From contig NW_026622997.1 of assembly GCF_023065955.2 (NCBI RefSeq), positions 23,850,001 to 23,914,000 on the forward strand: a stretch of DNA of 64,000 bases, in the 5' to 3' direction. The notes below the pieces were generated by a model, which did no database searches, was not told the origin of the DNA, and was given only the letters and a program-made list of their open reading frames with translations. Below are positions 51,293 to 63,479 of the stretch, in pieces. Position 1 is the first letter of the stretch. Each line of letters opens with the position of its first letter. Position numbers and translations under genes: made by a program. The stretch is from Ursus arctos (lineage: Eukaryota; Chordata; Mammalia; Carnivora; Ursidae).

Positions 51293-51502
51293 TTTTAAAG
51301 ATTTTATTTATTTGTTTGAGAGAGATAGAGTGCACAAGAGAAAGGGAGCACAAGTCGGTGGCCGGGGTGGGGGGGGGGGGGAAGAAGGAGAGAAAGAAGC
51401 AGTTTCCCCACTGAGCAGGGAACTCAACACAGGGCTTGATCCCAGGACCCAGGACCTGAGCCAAAGGCAGATGGTTAAGGGACTGAGCCGCTCAAGCACC
51501 CC
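51293..51502 (-). mobile_element. CAN SINE inserted in an old LINE-1
   Basis: ttaaagattttatttatttg tail at the left, GA-rich body with a run of 13 G at 51369-51381, and a reversed head ending 'ccgctcaagcaccc'. It interrupts L1 ORF2-derived sequence on both sides, so it is younger than that L1. Confidence 0.9.
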
Positions 51503-52244
51503 CAGCTACTTTTTAATTTCAGTAAATTTTAAGAAAATCTCTTTAAGATCTCTATTTCTAGAGTATAGGTCTTCCACTTTCCAAATTTACTCAAGTATTT
51601 TTATGCTATTGTGAATGGAATTATTTACTTGATTTCATTTTCTAATTGTTCATTACTAATATAAAAAGTACAATTGATTTTTATATATTATCTTTAGCTC
51701 TGCTAAACTCGCTTATTCTAGTAGGTTCATTAGATTCCTTAGAATTTCCACGTAAAAGTTCACGTGTCCTGAAAAAAAAAGTTTACTTTTGCTTTTTCAA
51801 CCTATATGCCTATGATTTCTTCTTCTTCTTGCCTTTCTTGCATTGACGAGAACCTCCATAATATATTGAGTTGTAGAAGTAAGAACAGAAATCCTTGCCT
51901 TGTTACCAATCTGAGTGGAAAAGAATTCAGTCTTTCACCAATAACTATGATAGTAGCTGTAGGCTCCTTATCAGGATGAGACAGTTTTCCTTGTTTACAG
52001 AGAGTTTTTATTATGAATGGGTGTTGGATTTGTCAACTGAATTTTCTGCGTGTACTGAGATCACCATGGAGGTTTTATCCTTTTAATATGGCTTGTTGCA
52101 TTAATTAAAATTTGTTTGTCAAGCCAGCCTTGCATTCCTGGGATTAAAACTTGATCATGATAAATAATCCTTTTCATATGTTTTTGGGCTCACTTTGCTA
52201 ACATTTTGTTAAGTGTGTCTGTATTCATAAAAGATACTGGTCTG

Positions 52245-52440
52245 GGGGTGCCTGGGTGGCTCAGTCGGTTGAGTGTCTGACTCTTGGGTTTCAGCTCAGG
52301 TCGTGGGATCGAGCCCCAAGTCAGGCTCTGCACTGTTAAAGATTATCTCCCTCCCCCTCTTCTCTTCCCCTGGTTAAGCTTATGCATATGCACTCTCTTT
52401 ATCTCTCTTTTTCTAAAATAAATAAATAAAATCTTCAAAA
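52245..52440 (+). mobile_element. CAN SINE inserted in an old LINE-1
   Basis: Head GGGTGCCTGGGTGGCTCAG, tail ctaaaataaataaataaaatc. A short repeat, tggtctgg, appears on both sides (about 52237-52244 and just after 52450), compatible with a target duplication. Flanks are old L1. Confidence 0.9.
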
Positions 52441-53194
52441 CAATTTTTTTTGGTCTGGAGTTTGTTTCTGATCTCTTTCTCATATTTTTACATTGATTAC
52501 TGCTGGACTCATACAATGAGTTCCTTTCTCATTTATTTTTGAAATAGTTTCTATAGAACTGGTTTTATTCTTTCTTAAATGTTTGATATAGTTCACCAAT
52601 GATGCTTCTTTTGGTAGCAAGATTTTTAATTGCAAATTCAGTTTTTGTAAGAGATAAAAGACTATTTTCATTTTCTGTTTCCTCTTGAGTCAGGTTTTAT
52701 AATTTATGTCTTTTAAAGAATTTGCCTATTTTAGCTTAAATTTTTAATTTATTGACATAAAATTGTAATAAATATACCCTCAGTATTTCTTTAATATTGA
52801 TTGCATCTGTAGTGCTGCCTCATCCCTCATGCCTGAAGTTGGTCATTTGTGTCTTCTTTTCTCTTCCCAGTCTAGCTAAGTTTAGTAATTTTATTATTTT
52901 TCTCAAAAAGACACCTTTACTTTTACTGATTTTTTCCTCTGTTTTCTATTTCATTGATGTATTTTTTAACCTTTTTTTAGTAATTTATTTTTGTCCTACA
53001 TCGGGTTTGATTTGCTCCTCTTTTTTAGCTTCCCGAGGTGGAAGCTGAGATTTTGAGTTTACCTCTTTTTAACACAGACATTTAAATCCATTAATTTCTT
53101 TCTAAGCACCTCTTTAAGCTGCATCCCATAAATTTATGTGTGTTTTTAGTTTCATTCGAACTAAAAAAAATTTCTTTTAATCATTTGTTTATGC

Positions 53195-56100
53195 CTAATC
53201 ATTTTAATGGATTTGATTCTTTTTCTGATTATTTTTATTTCTTTCTTTTGAAATAAATAGCACATGTATTAGTATTAATTTTTTCACATGTGGAATTTGA
53301 AGCTCATTTATTGTTGTAAGCATGAATAAAATCATCCTTTTCACATTTTTTGCCAGTAAAACACCAAATTGCAAGTGAAAGTCTTGAGATGATTAAAGTG
53401 CAACATTTTAAGTATGTGTATGTATGTGTTTATTTTTATTCATGGTAAGTAATAAAGTCTTGAAATATTTGGGGCTCTCTTAAATCCTAGCCTGGGGCCA
53501 GTGAAGAGGTTGTACTCTCCTGATACCCCCCTGATAGATTTGTATAACTGATCACTGGTCATAGCACCACTTCTGCCAAGGCAGATGCATAATTGGAATC
53601 TTTCTCATTAATTCTATTCCCAAGTTACTTAACCCATTTTGCCAGTAAAAAGCTTGTATACATCAGAAAAGATATCGGGTTAGAATCTATGTGTTATTTA
53701 AGCTAATTGAACATTTTTATTTTCATCTTCTTTCAGAATTATTCTCCAGTACTGCTATGAAAACATAAATATAGAAGGTCTTTTAAATTTTAAAAACATA
53801 GACTACCTGGTAATTATATTCATTAGACTCTCAGCTTCAATACATGTATGGAAATGATCATTTTTAAAAAATTTTAGTATTCTGAAAATTCATTGCTTCT
53901 CAAAAACAGCATTTACTCACAATTAGCATATTAAATATTTGGATTAATGTTCTATATTACACTCCTTATAATTTCCTCATAGCCACTTAAATCATATACA
54001 GTTAATTTAGAATTGGGTCCACTTCAGACTTCCTTGATTTTCTTATGAACTGAAGAGAATTATTTACTTAGGCAAATTAACAGTGTAAATACGAGGTTTT
54101 TTTTAGTTGTTTCGCCTAAGAAGCCAAATTATTTTTAAGAAGCATCATTTGCATATATAAAAGTAATGTATAGATGAACCTTATCTAACATTAAAGTGTA
54201 GTCTTTACTTTGAAAACATTTTATAGGGAATCAGATTACATTCTTACATATTTTGAAACCAGTTAAACTGCTTTTACTTTTAAATACTGGGTAAACTAGG
54301 TCTTTCACAAATCCATAGTTTACCCTCTCCCTTGTTATCAGTCAGCTTTTTGCGTAGATTATCAAATATATTCACACATTGAACATTCCCTTTTTTAACA
54401 TTTAAGATGACTTCTATAAAGTTTTGGCTTTTCTCAGTAGTGACCTTCATGCCAAAGTAAGCAGGTCTTGCATAATACTGAGCTTAGCTATCCTGGATCA
54501 AGGAGGATTGGGGGGAGGGGGAAATCAGTAAGGTACTTTCCTTCGGGAATACCCATACTCTAGTGCCAAGTTCATTGCAATTCATAGCTTAGGACAATAA
54601 CCAATTGTCTTGGTTTCTATAATATTTCACAGGCAGTTTCTAAGATTTTTTTTTTTTTTAATTTCCTAAGGGAGCTAGACTCTTCTCTGTCATTTCTGCT
54701 CTGATCTATTACTTATAGTTTTAGTTGTGGATTTCTTTTGTTCAGGAGTAGTTATAAGTCAAGTGTAAACATTTGCTGATTAAAGTTATTGACATACTTT
54801 TTCTATTCCTCATGCTTTAGTAAGTCCAGAAAATGGTCTTTTTATCTACAGCTTACTGCAAAGACATGTTTTTCATGATTTTCAAATGTAATTTTGATAA
54901 CCACCCTTGAAGGAGAAAGAATGTTTTTGTATCAGAATAAAAAATAAAATTTTTTTTCAAATACAGTTTCATTTTTCTCTTATGCATATTACCTCTTTTT
55001 TCTGTTTACCATCACAGAGAAAAGCTCCAGCCTTTGGAACTTATCTTGCTAATTCAAGGTCAGCCAAATTAATAGCCGGATGAGACTAAGTAGAAATCAA
55101 GAAAGAAATATTTTTAAAAATGAATGTCATTCTCCTTTCACACAGGCATTAAAGTATTATCCAAACAAGGTGTGGAAAGCTGTTGTTTTTATGATGCCAT
55201 TTGTATTAGGCAGCTGGTAATTTGACTTCCCTTTGTCACATTCTTTGTTCTCTTTTATGCCCCCAAATATCTAATATATAAAATGAGGTAAACTGTTTTA
55301 TTCATCCATATAGAGCTACATTTAGAAGATAGAAAAATTGATATAGTTATGTATCCTATGGTTTGTGATGTTTGAGGGTATTTTTCCTGTTGTTTATGGG
55401 TTGATAATAATATTGGAGCTGTGAACACTGTTCATGTTATTTTGTTATTGTTATACTGTTAATACACAGAAGAATACTGTAGCATACTTATGGAGAAACT
55501 CCAGGGCCACAGAGAAAGGACATCCAAAATCTAACATGTGGGCTTATCAAAAACAAAGGCAACTTGTTACCCGATCAGTCTATGATGAGAAGCTTTCAGT
55601 GATTTATTCTTTAATATTAAAGGGCAGAGTCACTATTGATGGCAAGTCTCAGCCATAAATGGGAGGGACCAACATACAAAAACCTTGAGGAAATGGGCAC
55701 AGTTGCAGTGAGCAGAGGAAAACTCGTGAAAAACTTTCATTGGTATCTTTAGAAAGGTGAGAAAAAATGTTGTATCTCTAAAACAAATGATTAAATGGTA
55801 ACATAAGAAAATTTGCTAGACCTGAAGACCATGGGGGTCCAGGTTGTGCCCCGTACAAAGATTTCTATGCCTAATCCAAGGCCTATTATCATGAAATGTA
55901 AAATCATTGAGAATAAAATTAATATCCTAAACACTTTCAAAAAGAGAGTGGAGCACATAGAAAGAAGTTTGTTTGAGTGAATCTGGACATCTCATCAGCA
56001 ACCTTTTTCTGTCTTGAAAAAAAAAAACAACGAAATTCTGATGGCTAATATTTTTCACTTTGGAGTGCTGTGCACAGCGACACTATCAGTCAGTGGTATG

Positions 56101-56975
56101 GATTAAGACATGTTCAGGTATGCTAAGACAATAACAACAAAATTTCCCTGGCATTCTTTTTGGTGAAGTTTCTGAAAGAATGCTCCAACAGAATTAAGAA
56201 TAATCAAGAAGTAAGAATACATAGGATTCAGGAAAAAGGGAAATGGAAAAAAAAAAAAGGAAACCAAAGAGCAGCATTCAAGGATGACACCCAGTTTGTT
56301 CTGAAAGCAACACACTTGAAGAAAGTAGGAGTGGCATTTCTAGCAGAAAACAATAGAATCTGTGGATTACGTATGTAGTACATTAGTGTTTAGAAAACAG
56401 TATTTGTTTTTGATCTACCTGATGGAGCTTGTGGAAAAAGTGAACATAGGTCCCTAGAATATGAAGCTGATTTTTTTTAAAAGAGACTTACTTCTTGGGA
56501 AAATTAAACGTTGTAGCAAAAGAAAACATGATGGTAGGTATACCAGTTGGCTCTGCAGCTAACACTGTCTTTGCAGTTATACTAATGGAAATGTGATTAA
56601 TTTTAAAACTGCAGTGATTATATTGGGAGGGGAGGGATAGAGTAGTTTAAGGGCTAAATCTTCATTTACAAAAGTGGAGAAGTTAGTAAATATTGCCTAA
56701 AAATCAGTAAGCCTGTAAATAGCAGAATAAGCATCGGTTTTAAAATATAGAAAAAAAGAACAAAGAAGCATTCAAAGGAATTAAAAATGAGTGTCTCTGA
56801 GGATGACTGTTGCCCATAAATTTTTAGTATTTAGGACTCTATAAATACTCTTCGCAAATGCCCCTTTCCTAAAAAACAAAATTTAGTTTTAAAAGGAATT
56901 ATGGCATTTAAAATGTCAGAGAAATAGAATAATTATGGATTGTATTCAACTTTCTACATTTTTGTCATGTTATTT
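53195..56975. other. Unique or very old intron sequence up to the CDKAL1 exon
   Basis: No element named. 55430-56400 contains A-rich segments with scattered short frames (for example 56160-56378) that look like an old retroposed or LINE-derived piece, but I could not assign it. Confidence 0.45.
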
Positions 56976-56980
56976 TCTAG

Positions 56981-57161
56981 AGTTCCTGGAATAACTCTTG
57001 CTACAGATATCATCTGTGGTTTTCCTGGAGAAACAGATCAGGATTTTCAAGAAACAGTGAAACTTGTGGAAGAGTACAAATTTCCAAGCCTCTTTATTAA
57101 CCAGTTTTACCCAAGACCAGGAACTCCTGCTGCAAAAATGGCACAAGTTCCAGCACAAGTG
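56981..57161 (+). CDS. CDKAL1: CDKAL1 internal coding exon (radical-SAM tRNA methylthiotransferase)
   Basis: This 181-bp exon gives one base plus 60 codons, reading [20 protein letters not shown] to PAQV. CDKAL1 is an ER-associated [4Fe-4S] radical-SAM enzyme that adds a methylthio group to t6A37 of cytosolic tRNA-Lys(UUU), aiding faithful decoding. Visible family signatures are the [11 protein letters not shown] block (exon residues 8-18) of the radical-SAM barrel and YPRPGTPAA (43-51), conserved in MTTases just before the TRAM domain. The CxxxCxxC cluster motif is encoded by an upstream exon outside the window. From memory this is about residues 353-412 of a protein of about 579 aa. The acceptor is TTTTCTAG|A and the donor GTG|GTAAGA, so the exon starts inside a codon and ends at phase 0. 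No stop or frameshift is present. The alternative, the paralogue CDK5RAP1, is less likely because the wording is CDKAL1-like. Confidence 0.93.
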
Positions 57162-58329
57162 GTAAGATATTTCTCTTGCAAACTATTAGATTCATTAGCC
57201 AATAGCTGTCAAAATGCAGCTCTGTGGCCTGACTTAACACAACTGGCTTGTAGTATCGCGTTTAAGTTAAAATAGTATGGGGAGTTTTTCAAGATGGGAT
57301 CAGGGGCGGGGGGGCCTTGCATGACTTGAATAACTTCAGGGCCCTAGAATATCTCCTCTATTTTTCTTTTGAGGAGTGGGGTTCAGATGACACTAGGGAA
57401 AAAAAAAATACCTGTGTTGATAAGAGAAATCCTTGGATATTTGAAAAGAAGGCAGTGTTTATCAGCAAAAGAAGCTTTATGTTTATCCTGATTTCCCTAA
57501 TTTGTTACTTACTGGGGGCCCCATGTCTTCCCTCCTTTACCATGGAATAGATTTGATGCTTGCCATCTATGTGTCTATTTCAGATTTGTGTTGCTTTCAC
57601 ACAAATGAACCTCAATTTAATTTCATCCTTACATGTTCAGAAATGTATTAGAATAAGGTAATTTAAAATGAATGTGAAAAAGTTTGAGATCCGGTAAAGG
57701 CAACCTGTTTTCCAGAATGCCTCAGAAATTAATGTTCTTAAAGTAATTTGGTCTCTAGTTTCATTGGCTAAAGATGAAAAAATGTTAATAAGCTTTAAGA
57801 GGAAGTCATATGTTTTTAACTGAAAATTTTGTTTTGTTTCAAATAACTAAAAGAAATTATGCCCTACCATTACTTTTCCTCAAGGCTTACATGAATAAAT
57901 ACTAAAAGGAATAACCCAGAGCTTTATAGTTTTTTTCTATTATGCCATATGTGAATATCAAACATAAAACATACAGATTTTTTTATTTCAACATTTGGTT
58001 GAAAAACCGAATATAGTTTTAATTTGTATATAGATAGATAGATAGACAGGTATAATATATTTTAAAGTCTGTTTTCCCCAATAAAACTAAAGTGAGTATC
58101 ATTCCTTATTTTCTCAAAATTTTTGACATTTTTATTTCACAAGTTTCTGTGTATACAAAGGTAAGAAAATATTTTACAGGTAGACTATTTAATTTTAATT
58201 CTAATTTAATCAATTAAAAAATCAGATTATAGCACCATAGACAGTCAACTTTTCACAAACATAAAAATAAGTCAAATTAATTCCTTATTTTATATCTGAA
58301 TTATAATTGCTTTTATTGCATATGGCAAA

Positions 58330-58835
58330 ATTCACTTTTTTTGGTCCGCGGTTCTTTGAATTTTGATAAATGCATCCACTAGTGTAACTGCTACCGCAGT
58401 CAAAGGACAGAACAGTTCCAGCAGCTCCCCAAAATGTCCTTTTTACTTTTTTGTAGTTCCCTCCACCCTCCCTCCCCAGGTCCTGGAAACTACCGATTTC
58501 TGGTCCTTACAGTTTAATCCATTCTTACTTAAACTTTATTCTTTAACAAGAAAGTTTTTTGATCTGTAACATACCTGCAGAAACATGTACGGCTGTACAT
58601 TTTTCTAAAGTGAATGCTTCCGTGTCCCCCTGGGCTGGTGAAGAAACAGAACATTACCAGTAGCCCAGAGCTGGCCGTCCTGCCCTTCCCACTCCCTCCG
58701 CTCCCAACCCCCACCGGAAATCGGGATCCCTTGTGTGAACAGCAGACATTCGTTTGCCCTGTTCTTCAACTTGATATAAATGGAAGAATTCATCAGTGTT
58801 TGAAGGTCTGGCTTTTTTTGTTTTGTTTTTAAGGT
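58330..58835 (-). mobile_element. Old LINE-1 3' UTR fragment
   Basis: 'tgataaatgcatccactagt', 'gaacagttccagcagctccc' and a second similar 'cccctgggctggtgaagaaac' block are in the style of old mammalian L1 3' UTRs seen in reverse. Probably continuous with the L1 from 59200 onward, with about 350 bases of unassigned sequence between. Confidence 0.6.
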
Positions 58836-61054
58836 GGTAATCCTTTTTATTGTCTTCGCTTTTCAGTAAAATTAATATTTGCCACGGAGTTCTTCCCTGA
58901 AGTCTTAAGTTCACTGTTCAGGGTTAACAAGAAATAGCTTTTCCTACTGAATTTGTAACACATTCAGTCTGGTCAATAAATAACTTTTCATCTTTTTCTT
59001 CATTGTTTATTATTACACAGCTTTTGAGGATAGTCACAGTTGTCGTGAGATTTCCCATCTGAAACATCCGTACATCTCCCTGCCCAGAGTTGAACCTAAC
59101 GCTTACTGAGATTGTCGGTGTTTATTCGGGCATTGTGACAGTCTCGCTGATCTGTTCTGAAGCAGTCAGGCACTGGCTGTCCTGGAGAACCTCCCTCCAG
59201 CCCCCGGCTTCTTTTTTTTTCTTTTTTTTTTTTACAATATTACGTTGGTGAGACTAGTCTGTTTTTGCAAGTAGCTCTGGTTCGCCCGTTTTCATCGCTA
59301 TATAGTACTCCGTTGCAAGCACATTTATCCTTCCTCATGTGAAAAGAGAATTGGGGATGTTCGACATTCAGGTATCAGTATAGCAGCTGATACTGCTGTC
59401 AGGCTTCTTGTTTGTACCTTTTGTTGGACTCATCTACGCAAACACTTCTGCTGGGTGCATGGTGAGGAGTGTAATCTCTAGGTCATAGGAAATACAGTGG
59501 ATCTGCTTTTTATTGCCAAATAGTTTTACGAAATTGTTGAGTAAATTTACATTTCCCCCAGCGATGTATAAACATGCTGGTAGCTCTGTATTCTTGCCAA
59601 CGCTTGGCATCATTATGTTTCTGTTACTGGCCATTTGGATGGGAATGTACTGTAATCTGTGGTTTTAACTAATGATATGAAATATGTTGATTGGCTATTC
59701 AGATGTAATTTTTCACCAAGTCCCTATTCAAACCTTTTGCCCATTTAGCTGTTGGTTTACCTGTTTCCTTTGTCCCCCACCCACTCCCCTTCCTCTGATT
59801 TGTAGGAATTACTTGTGTATTCGGAGTTTAAGTCCCTCGTTAATCATGGTAATTCAAATATCTTCCATTCTGTAACCAGTCTTTTCACTTTCTTACTGAT
59901 GTCTGTTGAAGACCAGACATTGTCCATTTTAATATGGTAGAACTTCTCAGTATTTTTCCTTTTGTTTTGGTGCTTTTGGGTCCTGTTTCAGGTTATTTCC
60001 CCACACCATCATGAACACACCCCTCCGTATACTTACCCAAAAATTTTATTTTTTTGCCTTTGCCTTTAGATCTTTAATCCACGTGCAGTGTACTTGTGTT
60101 TCACCATGAGGTGTGGAGGTCAAGAGTTTTGCCGTGTTTTGTTTTGTTTTCTATAAGGATATCCACTTGAGCTAATGCCACTTACTGAATCTCCTCCTTG
60201 CCCCACTCTCTACCGTCACCTTTATCATAAATCAGGTGTCTGTCTGTACATGTGCATCTGTTCTGGAACTCTACTCTGGTTTTTTTATCTGTTGGCCCAT
60301 CTTCCTACCAGATCACCATGCTAATTACCGTAGCTTTATAATAACCACTGTAGTATATACACCTCTCAACTCTCTTTTTCTTGAACATCGTCCTTACTAT
60401 TCTTGGCCCTTTGCCTTTCTAAATTTGTCAACTTACACCAAAATATTTTGCTGGCATTTTGATTGAGGTTGTTTTGATTCTATAGATCATTTTGGGGGAA
60501 ATTGACATTATAATAATACCTGGTATTCCATCTTTGAATAAAGTATCTCTTCTTTATTTTGATCTTCTCTAATTTCTCTCAGTAATGTATTACAGTTTTT
60601 TGTATACGAGCCTTTCATATCATTTATTAGTTCTGTTCCTGTATCCGTGTTCCCTGCCTACTATTGAAATGACTGATTTTCATTTTTTGATTGTTACTGC
60701 TATTTAAAAATACAGTTGATTTTAATATGTTTCTCTTTCAGCTGTCAGCTTTGCTAAATTCACTTAGTAATTCTAATAATTTTTCTATAGATTTTTCTTC
60801 AGAGTTTTCTATGTATATAATTACGTCATCTGCTGATAGTTGCAGTTTTATTTCTCTCTTTCTGATCCTCGTAACTTTTATTTCTTGTCTTACTGCACTG
60901 GCTGGGACTTACAATACGCTGTTGAATAGAATTGGCCATTTATCTCTTCTTCCAAACGCAAAGGAAGAGTCTTCAAAACTTCTCCATTCAGTATAAAAGT
61001 TGACTATAGTTTTGGGATTAGGAAAGTTCCTTTCTCTTCCTAATTTTCCCAGAG

Positions 61055-61147
61055 TTTGTGTGTGTGTGAGCGTGTGCACACGTGTGTACGTGTGCATGTG
61101 CGTGCTTCTCTGTGCTCACACACATGTGTGTGTGTTTATGTGTGTTT
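61055..61147. repeat. Alternating purine-pyrimidine TG/CA tract
   Basis: A run of tg, cg and ca steps with few breaks, lying inside an old L1. It can adopt Z-DNA in principle. Confidence 0.85.
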
Positions 61148-61564
61148 TAATCATGAATGTAATTGAATTTAAATCACTTTCTTTTCATCTACTGAAATAA
61201 TCATATAGTTTGTTTTGTGTTAAGTCTGTTAATATTGTGAACTATACTGAGTGTTTTCAGATGTTTAAATCAACTTTGCATTCCTAGGAGAAACTTCACT
61301 TGGTCATTAAGTATTACTTTTGATATACTATTTTAGTTAATTTGCTAAAATTTTATGAAGAATATTTGCAGCTTTGCTTATGGTGGATTTTGATCTATAG
61401 TTTTCTCGTGGTGTCTTCTCTAATTTTGGTATGAGAGTAAATTTGGCCTCGTGGAATGAGTTGGAAAGTGTGTCTTTCTCTACATTTTTCTGGAAGAGTT
61501 TGGGGAAGAGTTTCTGGAAGAATTTGTATTATTTCTTCCTTAAATGTTTGACAGAATTGCCTAA

Positions 61565-61790
61565 TGTGGTAAGTAGAATTCCAAGATGGCCCCACAAACT
61601 CCCTCAACCCCTCCGCCCCTACCAGGGTACAGACTCTAAGCCCTGGGACTGTTAATTTGATATATGTTCTGCCCTTTGGTTTCTTGGTTCTGCTGAGTCA
61701 TCTTTCCTTTTTTCATGGAAGATTTTCTCAAAACCTTTGTGAGTCTTTCCTAGATATCCCTAGAGTTGATTCCATTAGACTAAAATCACA
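61565..61790 (+). mobile_element. MLT1-like LTR fragment inside an old LINE-1
   Basis: 'ggtaagtagaattccaagatggcccc' (two adjacent blocks) resembles the start of MLT1-family LTRs. It interrupts minus-strand L1 ORF2 homology ending near 61560. The 3' limit is uncertain. Confidence 0.5.
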
Positions 61791-62609
61791 GTGACAGATC
61801 TTTATGATACGAGCCCTTCTCTACTTTAGCTCCCTGCTGGGTACTTTCCTTTTTATTTATCCTACTTGGAACTCCTGGGGCTTCTTTTCCCCACCCCAGT
61901 CTCTTTCATCAACTTTGCAAAATGCCAGCCATTCCCTTTTCAGGTATTCCTTGCTCCACTCTCCATCCTTTCTTCTGGGATTTCAATTATATATGTTAGA
62001 TATTTTCATTATGTTCCCCAATGTCTAAGCTCTCCTTTTTTATACTTTTCATTCTTTATTTGTGTTTCTGGATTTTTTTCTCTTTGCTTGTTTTTTAGTG
62101 TCCTGATATTCACAGCGGTCACTGAGCCAACAACAGCAGCAGTAGCATTCTGTGTTCCGTGGAGGAGGAGCACTGCCAGCAGCACGGGGCTGCTGCAAAT
62201 GCCGACTTCCAGCTGCCGCCCCAGAGCTGCTCAGTCATACTCTGTATCTCCAGGCGATGTGTGTGTGCATTAATATTTGTGAGGTGCTCTTCTAGGTCAC
62301 TAAGCCTCTCTTCCTCTGTGTTCAATTAGCTGTCCAACCCAGCTATGGAATTGATAATTTTTAGTTTATTTTCTTCTTCTAGAAGTACAGTTTGATTTTT
62401 TCTTCATGGATTCTGGTATTCTAGTGAAATTCCTCATATTTTCCTTTGTATTTTTTGAACATATTACTCAGTTACCTAAAGGCTCATTCTGAATTCTCCT
62501 ATATCTGGTTCTAATATTGGTTGTTTCTCTTGTCCTTTTTCTTTTTCTTCATTTGTACCTTTCCATGTACCTGATCTTTTTTGTTAAATGGAGACCGTCG
62601 TTTGTTTAA

Positions 62610-63475
62610 AAAACAAAATGAAACTGTAGGTTCTAGACAGTAATGTATCTTCCTCCAGGAGGATTTGATTGTGCTTCTGCCAGGTTCTAAGGTAAGGATC
62701 GATTTGATTATTTTAATTGGTCTGAGATTGATTTTTGGATCTGTTTTTTAGCCTTTCTGAGGATTGGTTTATTTCTGTTTGCCCTTCCTTTTTGAATGCA
62801 GCCAGTGGTGTGCTGGGTATTGAATGGCTGACTCTCAGTGGAAAGGCTTCTTCCTTGTAGCATTTGCCCATTTCCATAATGTAAATAAGTCTACCACTGC
62901 CAGTTTCCAGCTACCCGTGTGGCACCCGTGAGCATGGAATTGGGAAGAGACGCACATAGTCGGCTTTCGTAAGCTGGTAGAAAGCCACATCCAGCGTACT
63001 GCCCAGTGTAGCTCTTCAGAGTCTCATCTGACATTCTGCGGTGCTTACCAGGGCCTTTTTTCAACTCTGATTTTTGTCTCCCCAGGCTCATGAGAATGCC
63101 AAAGGCTCTGCATAGTCTAAGTCTCTTTGCTTTTGCTTGGCTCCTCAGCCTCCCGGCCGCTGCTTACAGACTGATAAATACGTAGAAGGGAAAAGTGGGT
63201 CCAAATGTTAAGCTCATGGTCTTCCCTTCTCTGGAGGTCCTCACGGTCTGGGTAGTTTTTGATGTTGAAACAGAACATATTATACATTTTTATTCACCTT
63301 TTCTAATTGTTCTTGGCAAGATCATTGGTCTGATACAAGCTAGTTTGCCTTAGCCAGAAGCAAGACTCACTGCATAAATCGGCTTTCAGATGCTTTTGCT
63401 TTTCCTCTTGTCTTGTATCTTTTCAACATAGCCCCTTAATATCTCCCTTACGTTTTTAGATCTCAGCCACCCAGT
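62610..63475. other. Intron, unassigned
   Basis: T-rich with GC-richer 62870-63180. It may be a further eroded L1 part; nothing diagnostic seen. Confidence 0.45.
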
Positions 63476-63479
63476 CCTG

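Larger units (their letters stand above)
49690..53190 (-). mobile_element. Old LINE-1 fragment (3' UTR and ORF2), interrupted by two SINEs
   Basis: The + strand reads as the reverse of an L1 3' UTR/ORF2: 'cattgtatggacatgtgaca', 'actgccacactgttttccag', 'aaatcctttgcccattgtac'. A minus-strand frame at 51246-50992 still spells FIWKCKECRAAKAILKKN and LKTYYKATG, conserved near the ORF2 C-terminal third. CAN SINEs at 51293 and 52245 are later insertions. Many stops; not functional. Confidence 0.85.
1..56980 (+). other. CDKAL1: CDKAL1 intron (3' part), upstream of the recognised exon
   Basis: No spliceable exon was recognised in this span. I looked for the preceding CDKAL1 segment (the 'HIPVQS' radical-SAM strand) among the open frames and did not see it, so the upstream exon should lie before the window. 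Very large introns are known for CDKAL1 in mammals. The span ends in a pyrimidine-rich acceptor (TTATTTTCTAG, AG at 56979-56980). The last base of the previous codon lies in the exon, so the intron is phase 2. The assignment rests on the exon identity. The possibility of an unrecognised alternative exon cannot be excluded. Confidence 0.8.
59200..62600 (-). mobile_element. Old LINE-1 fragment (ORF2 and toward ORF1)
   Basis: In reverse it follows L1 ORF2 order: 'tatatagtactccgttgc', 'gtaatctctaggtcatagg', 'tttattagttctgttcctg', and 'cgtggaatgagttggaaagt'. The minus frame at 61607-61395 retains [16 protein letters not shown], the ORF2 stretch that in an intact element precedes the LIPKP motif. 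It contains an MLT1-like insertion near 61565-61790 and a TG-rich tract at 61055-61147. Boundaries are approximate. Confidence 0.75.

Noticed and set aside
61000..61200. Cys/Val-rich frame
   Set aside because: Product of the TG/CA tract.
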